NCBI RefSeq assembly: GCF_030915385.1 | Contig: NZ_CP133268.1 | Coordinates: forward strand, 4,190,001 to 4,254,000 | Length of the DNA stretch: 64,000 nucleotides | Direction: 5' to 3' | DNA from: Neobacillus sp. PS3-12 | GTDB lineage: Bacteria > Bacillota > Bacilli > Bacillales > Cytobacillaceae | In this document: in pieces, positions 62,113 to 64,000 of the stretch | Layout of the letters: every line of letters starts with the position of its first letter | How positions within the stretch are numbered: position 1 is the first letter of the stretch | Translations under genes and position numbers: made by a program | Notes under the pieces: model-generated | Told to the model about the DNA's origin: nothing | What the model saw: the letters and a program-made list of their open reading frames with translations, nothing else | The model's database searches: none

Positions 62113-62760
62113 ATGATCATCAATATTTTAGGAGGAGGACCTGCAGACCTGCTCCCTGAATTAAATAATTACTATGAAGCGGATAGCATCTGGGTTGGCG
62201 TAGATAGAGGAGTGTATACCCTAATAAGCAGTGGTATTCAACCCGACATTGCCTTTGGTGACTTTGACTCCGTATCCACTGAAGAATTAACTGAAATTGA
62301 AAAAAAAGTAAAACACCTAGAAAAATTCAAACCTGAAAAAAATGAAACCGATATGGAACTGGCCTTAAATTGGGCAATAAAACAGAAACCAGACCAGATA
62401 CGAGTTTTTGGTGCAAGCGGCGGAAGGCTTGACCATTTTTTCGCTAACGTTCAACTATTAATCAAACCTGTCTTAGCAGGGACAGAAACTGAAATTTTTC
62501 TGATTGACCGCAAAAATATCATTTTTGTGAAAGCAGCAGGAAAATATGAAATAAAAAAAATGTATGAAAAAAAATATATTTCTTTTATCCCCGTTACCTT
62601 AAATATTCAGGATCTCACGCTTGAAGGCTTTAAGTACCCTTTAAAAGATTGTCATATTTCAATTGGTTCGACATTATGTATTAGTAATGAGCTTATTAGG
62701 GATTGTGGTACTTTTTCTTTTTCAGAAGGCATATTAATAGTGGTAAGAAGCAATGATTAA
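62113..62760 (+). CDS. thiN: Thiamine pyrophosphokinase
   Basis: ThiN converts thiamine to thiamine diphosphate using ATP. The 215-residue product has GVDRGVYTLISSGIQPDIAFGD (in part), DFDSVS, EKNETDMELAL, and GASGGRLDHFFANVQLL. A good AAGGGAG precedes ATG 62113. Confidence 0.92.
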   Translation: MIINILGGGPADLLPELNNYYEADSIWVGVDRGVYTLISSGIQPDIAFGDFDSVSTEELTEIEKKVKHLEKFKPEKNETDMELALNWAIKQKPDQIRVFGASGGRLDHFFANVQLLIKPVLAGTETEIFLIDRKNIIFVKAAGKYEIKKMYEKKYISFIPVTLNIQDLTLEGFKYPLKDCHISIGSTLCISNELIRDCGTFSFSEGILIVVRSND

Positions 62761-62853
62761 AAAGCTTATTAAAAGTAAGTACTTATTTCTTTCCTTTGAA
62801 TAATATGATATGGTGTTACGCTCAAGCAGTGTAAGATTGTGAGGAGGGACAAT

Positions 62854-62937
62854 ATGAAATTTTATACAATTAAACTGCCGAGATTCTTAGGCGGACTTGT
62901 CCGAGCGATGATTGGGGCTTTTAAGAAAAACGACTAA
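62854..62937 (+). CDS. spoVM: SpoVM, small spore-membrane peptide
   Basis: SpoVM is a tiny amphipathic peptide that recognises the convex forespore membrane and anchors SpoIVA to start the coat. This 27-residue frame begins MKFYTIKLPRFLGG and ends GAFKKND, matching the known 26-residue peptide, including the key proline at position 9. AGGAGGGAC precedes ATG 62854. Position between thiN and rpmB is the same as in B. subtilis. Confidence 0.95.
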   Translation: MKFYTIKLPRFLGGLVRAMIGAFKKND

Positions 62938-62973
62938 AATAAATGTATTTTCTAAAAACCTATCAAAAACTGT

Positions 62974-62997
62974 GCACCCTATTTTAGGGTGCCTTTT
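62974..62997 (+). terminator. Intrinsic terminator after spoVM
   Basis: GCACCCTA and TAGGGTGC pair perfectly around TTT, followed by CTTTTA. It is close in sequence to the third pyr attenuator terminator, probably by chance. Confidence 0.75.
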
Positions 62998-63023
62998 ACA
63001 TTAGAGCGCAAAACACAGCCTAA

Positions 63024-63052
63024 AAATAAAAAGACACCCATAAAGGATGTCT
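63024..63052 (-). terminator. Intrinsic terminator of rpmB (minus strand)
   Basis: On the minus strand AGACATCC pairs with GGGTGTCT (wobble allowed) around TTTAT and is followed by a T run, 15 bases beyond the rpmB stop. Confidence 0.75.
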
Positions 63053-63067
63053 AATTGATGTTGCGTT

Positions 63068-63256
63068 TTATACGCGCTCTACTTTACCGGATCTTAACGC
63101 TCTTGTAGAAACCCAAACACGTTTTGGTTTTCCATCAACAAGAATACGAACTTTTTGAAGGTTTGCACCCCATGTGCGCTTATTAGCGTTCATTGCGTGA
63201 GAACGTGCGTTACCAGTAGTTGTTTTTTTACCAGTTATAACACATTTACGTGGCAT
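63068..63256 (-). CDS. rpmB: 50S ribosomal protein L28
   Basis: The 62-residue product reads [20 protein letters not shown] and ends [11 protein letters not shown], a standard L28. It has one cysteine only, so it is the zinc-independent form. The minus-strand ATG at 63256 follows AGGAGGGG. It is on the strand opposite its neighbours, as in B. subtilis. Confidence 0.96.
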   Translation of the reverse strand: MPRKCVITGKKTTTGNARSHAMNANKRTWGANLQKVRILVDGKPKRVWVSTRALRSGKVERV

Positions 63257-63644
63257 ATTTTTCCCCTCCTTAATAACCAAAAGCAATAATGCTTTAAAAA
63301 GACTAATTTAGATGTTTCCATCGGTTAGATAAAGAAAATGGTATAACCATATTTCCTGCCTAAAGATACTTTAATAATTTATCATACAACGTATTAGATT
63401 GCAATAGTATAACGCGTAGCTTTCAAGAAAAATACCTTGACATTGAGAAAATAGATGGGGGATAGCGATCTATTTATTGTTATAATACAGAAACAAAAAT
63501 AATCAAGTTTCTGATTGATTTTAGCAATTTAAACCATAAAAATAAAGCTTTTATCCTAAAATAATATAATTTTATCTCTATTGTTATAATACAGGGTTTT
63601 GATTAGTTAAAATAGATTGAAAAAGGGAGAAAAGGAGAAAAAAA
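63257..63644. other. Divergent intergenic region with duplicated -10 element
   Basis: This 388-base gap holds the rpmB leader on the minus strand and the control region of the next gene on the plus strand. The 16-mer TATTGTTATAATACAG occurs exactly twice, at 63475-63490 and 63579-63594, each providing an extended -10 (TGT-TATAAT). TTGACA is at 63437-63442 but is not well spaced for either. A small palindrome ATGGT-ATA-ACCAT lies at 63338-63350. No gene is visible. Confidence 0.6.
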
Positions 63645-64000
63645 GTGGACTATCAAAATCGAATTAAAAATCCTCATTTGCTTGATCGCATAATGAGCGC
63701 AGAAGAAGCAATCAATTATATTAAAAACGGTATGAGTATTGGTTTCAGCGGATTTACCTCTTCAGGTGATCCTAAAGTGATTCCTGTAACACTTGCTGAA
63801 CAGGCTAAAAAAGAGGGGCAGCCATTTAAAATAAATGTCTATACGGGAGCTTCTGTTGGACCTGAAATTGATACCGTTTTAGCTGAAGCTGGCATTGTAG
63901 GGCTACGACTGCCTTTTCAGTCTGATAAACATACACGAAATGAAATCAATAAAGGAAATATCGATTATTTAGATCCCCATCTATCAGATACAGCTGATAT
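63645..64000 (+). CDS. Acetyl-CoA hydrolase / succinate CoA-transferase family protein (partial)
   Basis: The frame from GTG 63645 (AAAGGAG upstream) runs off the window end. The visible 118 residues include ITFGFSGF-like GMSIGFSGFTSSGDPK, VYTGASVGPEID, RLPFQSDKHTRNEINKG and DPHLSDTAD, typical of the N-terminal domain of the Cat1/YgfH-type CoA-transferases that move CoA between succinate and acetate or propionate. The catalytic glutamate lies in the missing part, so exact substrates are unknown. B. subtilis has yloU-yloV here, so this marks a break in gene order. Confidence 0.85.
   Translation, partial: MDYQNRIKNPHLLDRIMSAEEAINYIKNGMSIGFSGFTSSGDPKVIPVTLAEQAKKEGQPFKINVYTGASVGPEIDTVLAEAGIVGLRLPFQSDKHTRNEINKGNIDYLDPHLSDTAD

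Overview
This 64 kb window is a low-GC Firmicutes chromosome segment from an endospore-forming Bacillaceae. Almost every gene has a clear counterpart, in the same order, in the Bacillus subtilis stretch from mraZ to rpmB. It carries the sporulation genes spoVD, spoVE, spoIIGA, sigE, sigG and spoVM, and Bacillus-type murE, divIB, sepF and divIVA. It is not B. subtilis itself: bpr, ylmA/ylmB and the cysH-ylnF cluster are missing from their usual places, and a CoA-transferase gene follows rpmB where yloU/yloV would be expected. I would place it loosely near Bacillus/Neobacillus; the sequence alone does not fix the species.

Layout. Bases 1-18.9 kb are the division and cell-wall (dcw) cluster: mraZ end, rsmH, ftsL, pbpB, spoVD, murE, mraY, murD, spoVE, murG, murB, divIB, ylxW, ylxX, sbp, ftsA, ftsZ. 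At 19.3-22.0 kb lies the sporulation sigma locus spoIIGA-sigE-sigG. At 22.3-26.3 kb is the ylm/sepF/divIVA division group, followed by ileS under an isoleucine T-box (26.3-29.5 kb), then ylyA, lspA and ylyB. The pyrimidine operon (31.4-43.3 kb) has a strong promoter and three PyrR attenuators. rqcH follows on the minus strand, then a Ca2+-type P-ATPase, and then the housekeeping run yicC, remA, gmk, rpoZ, coaBC, priA, def, fmt, rsmB, rlmN, prpC, prkC, rsgA, rpe, thiN, spoVM. rpmB is on the minus strand. The window ends inside a succinate/acetyl-CoA transferase gene.

Most striking observations. (1) The genes for the first three enzymes of de novo pyrimidine synthesis are all interrupted: carB has an in-frame TAG, and pyrB and pyrC each have a one-base frameshift. 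The later steps, the regulator, the permease and the attenuators are intact. A fourth lesion lies nearby in ylyB. All four fall within about 7 kb and I see none elsewhere, so this is either real local gene decay (pyrimidine auxotrophy) or a badly assembled stretch. (2) A family of highly structured, nested-palindrome intergenic repeats occurs four times at operon boundaries (12.3, 19.0, 22.1 and 53.75 kb). The copies include one with a 61-base hairpin insert, one short variant and one solo right end. (3) Several leader structures look regulatory: a hairpin placing the spoVD start codon in its stem, competing hairpins over the sigG Shine-Dalgarno, and inverted Spo0A-like boxes around a palindrome before divIVA.

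No tRNA, rRNA, CRISPR array, prophage or insertion sequence with a transposase was recognised. No wholly new multi-gene system is evident; the novelty lies in the repeats, the leaders and the pyr lesions.
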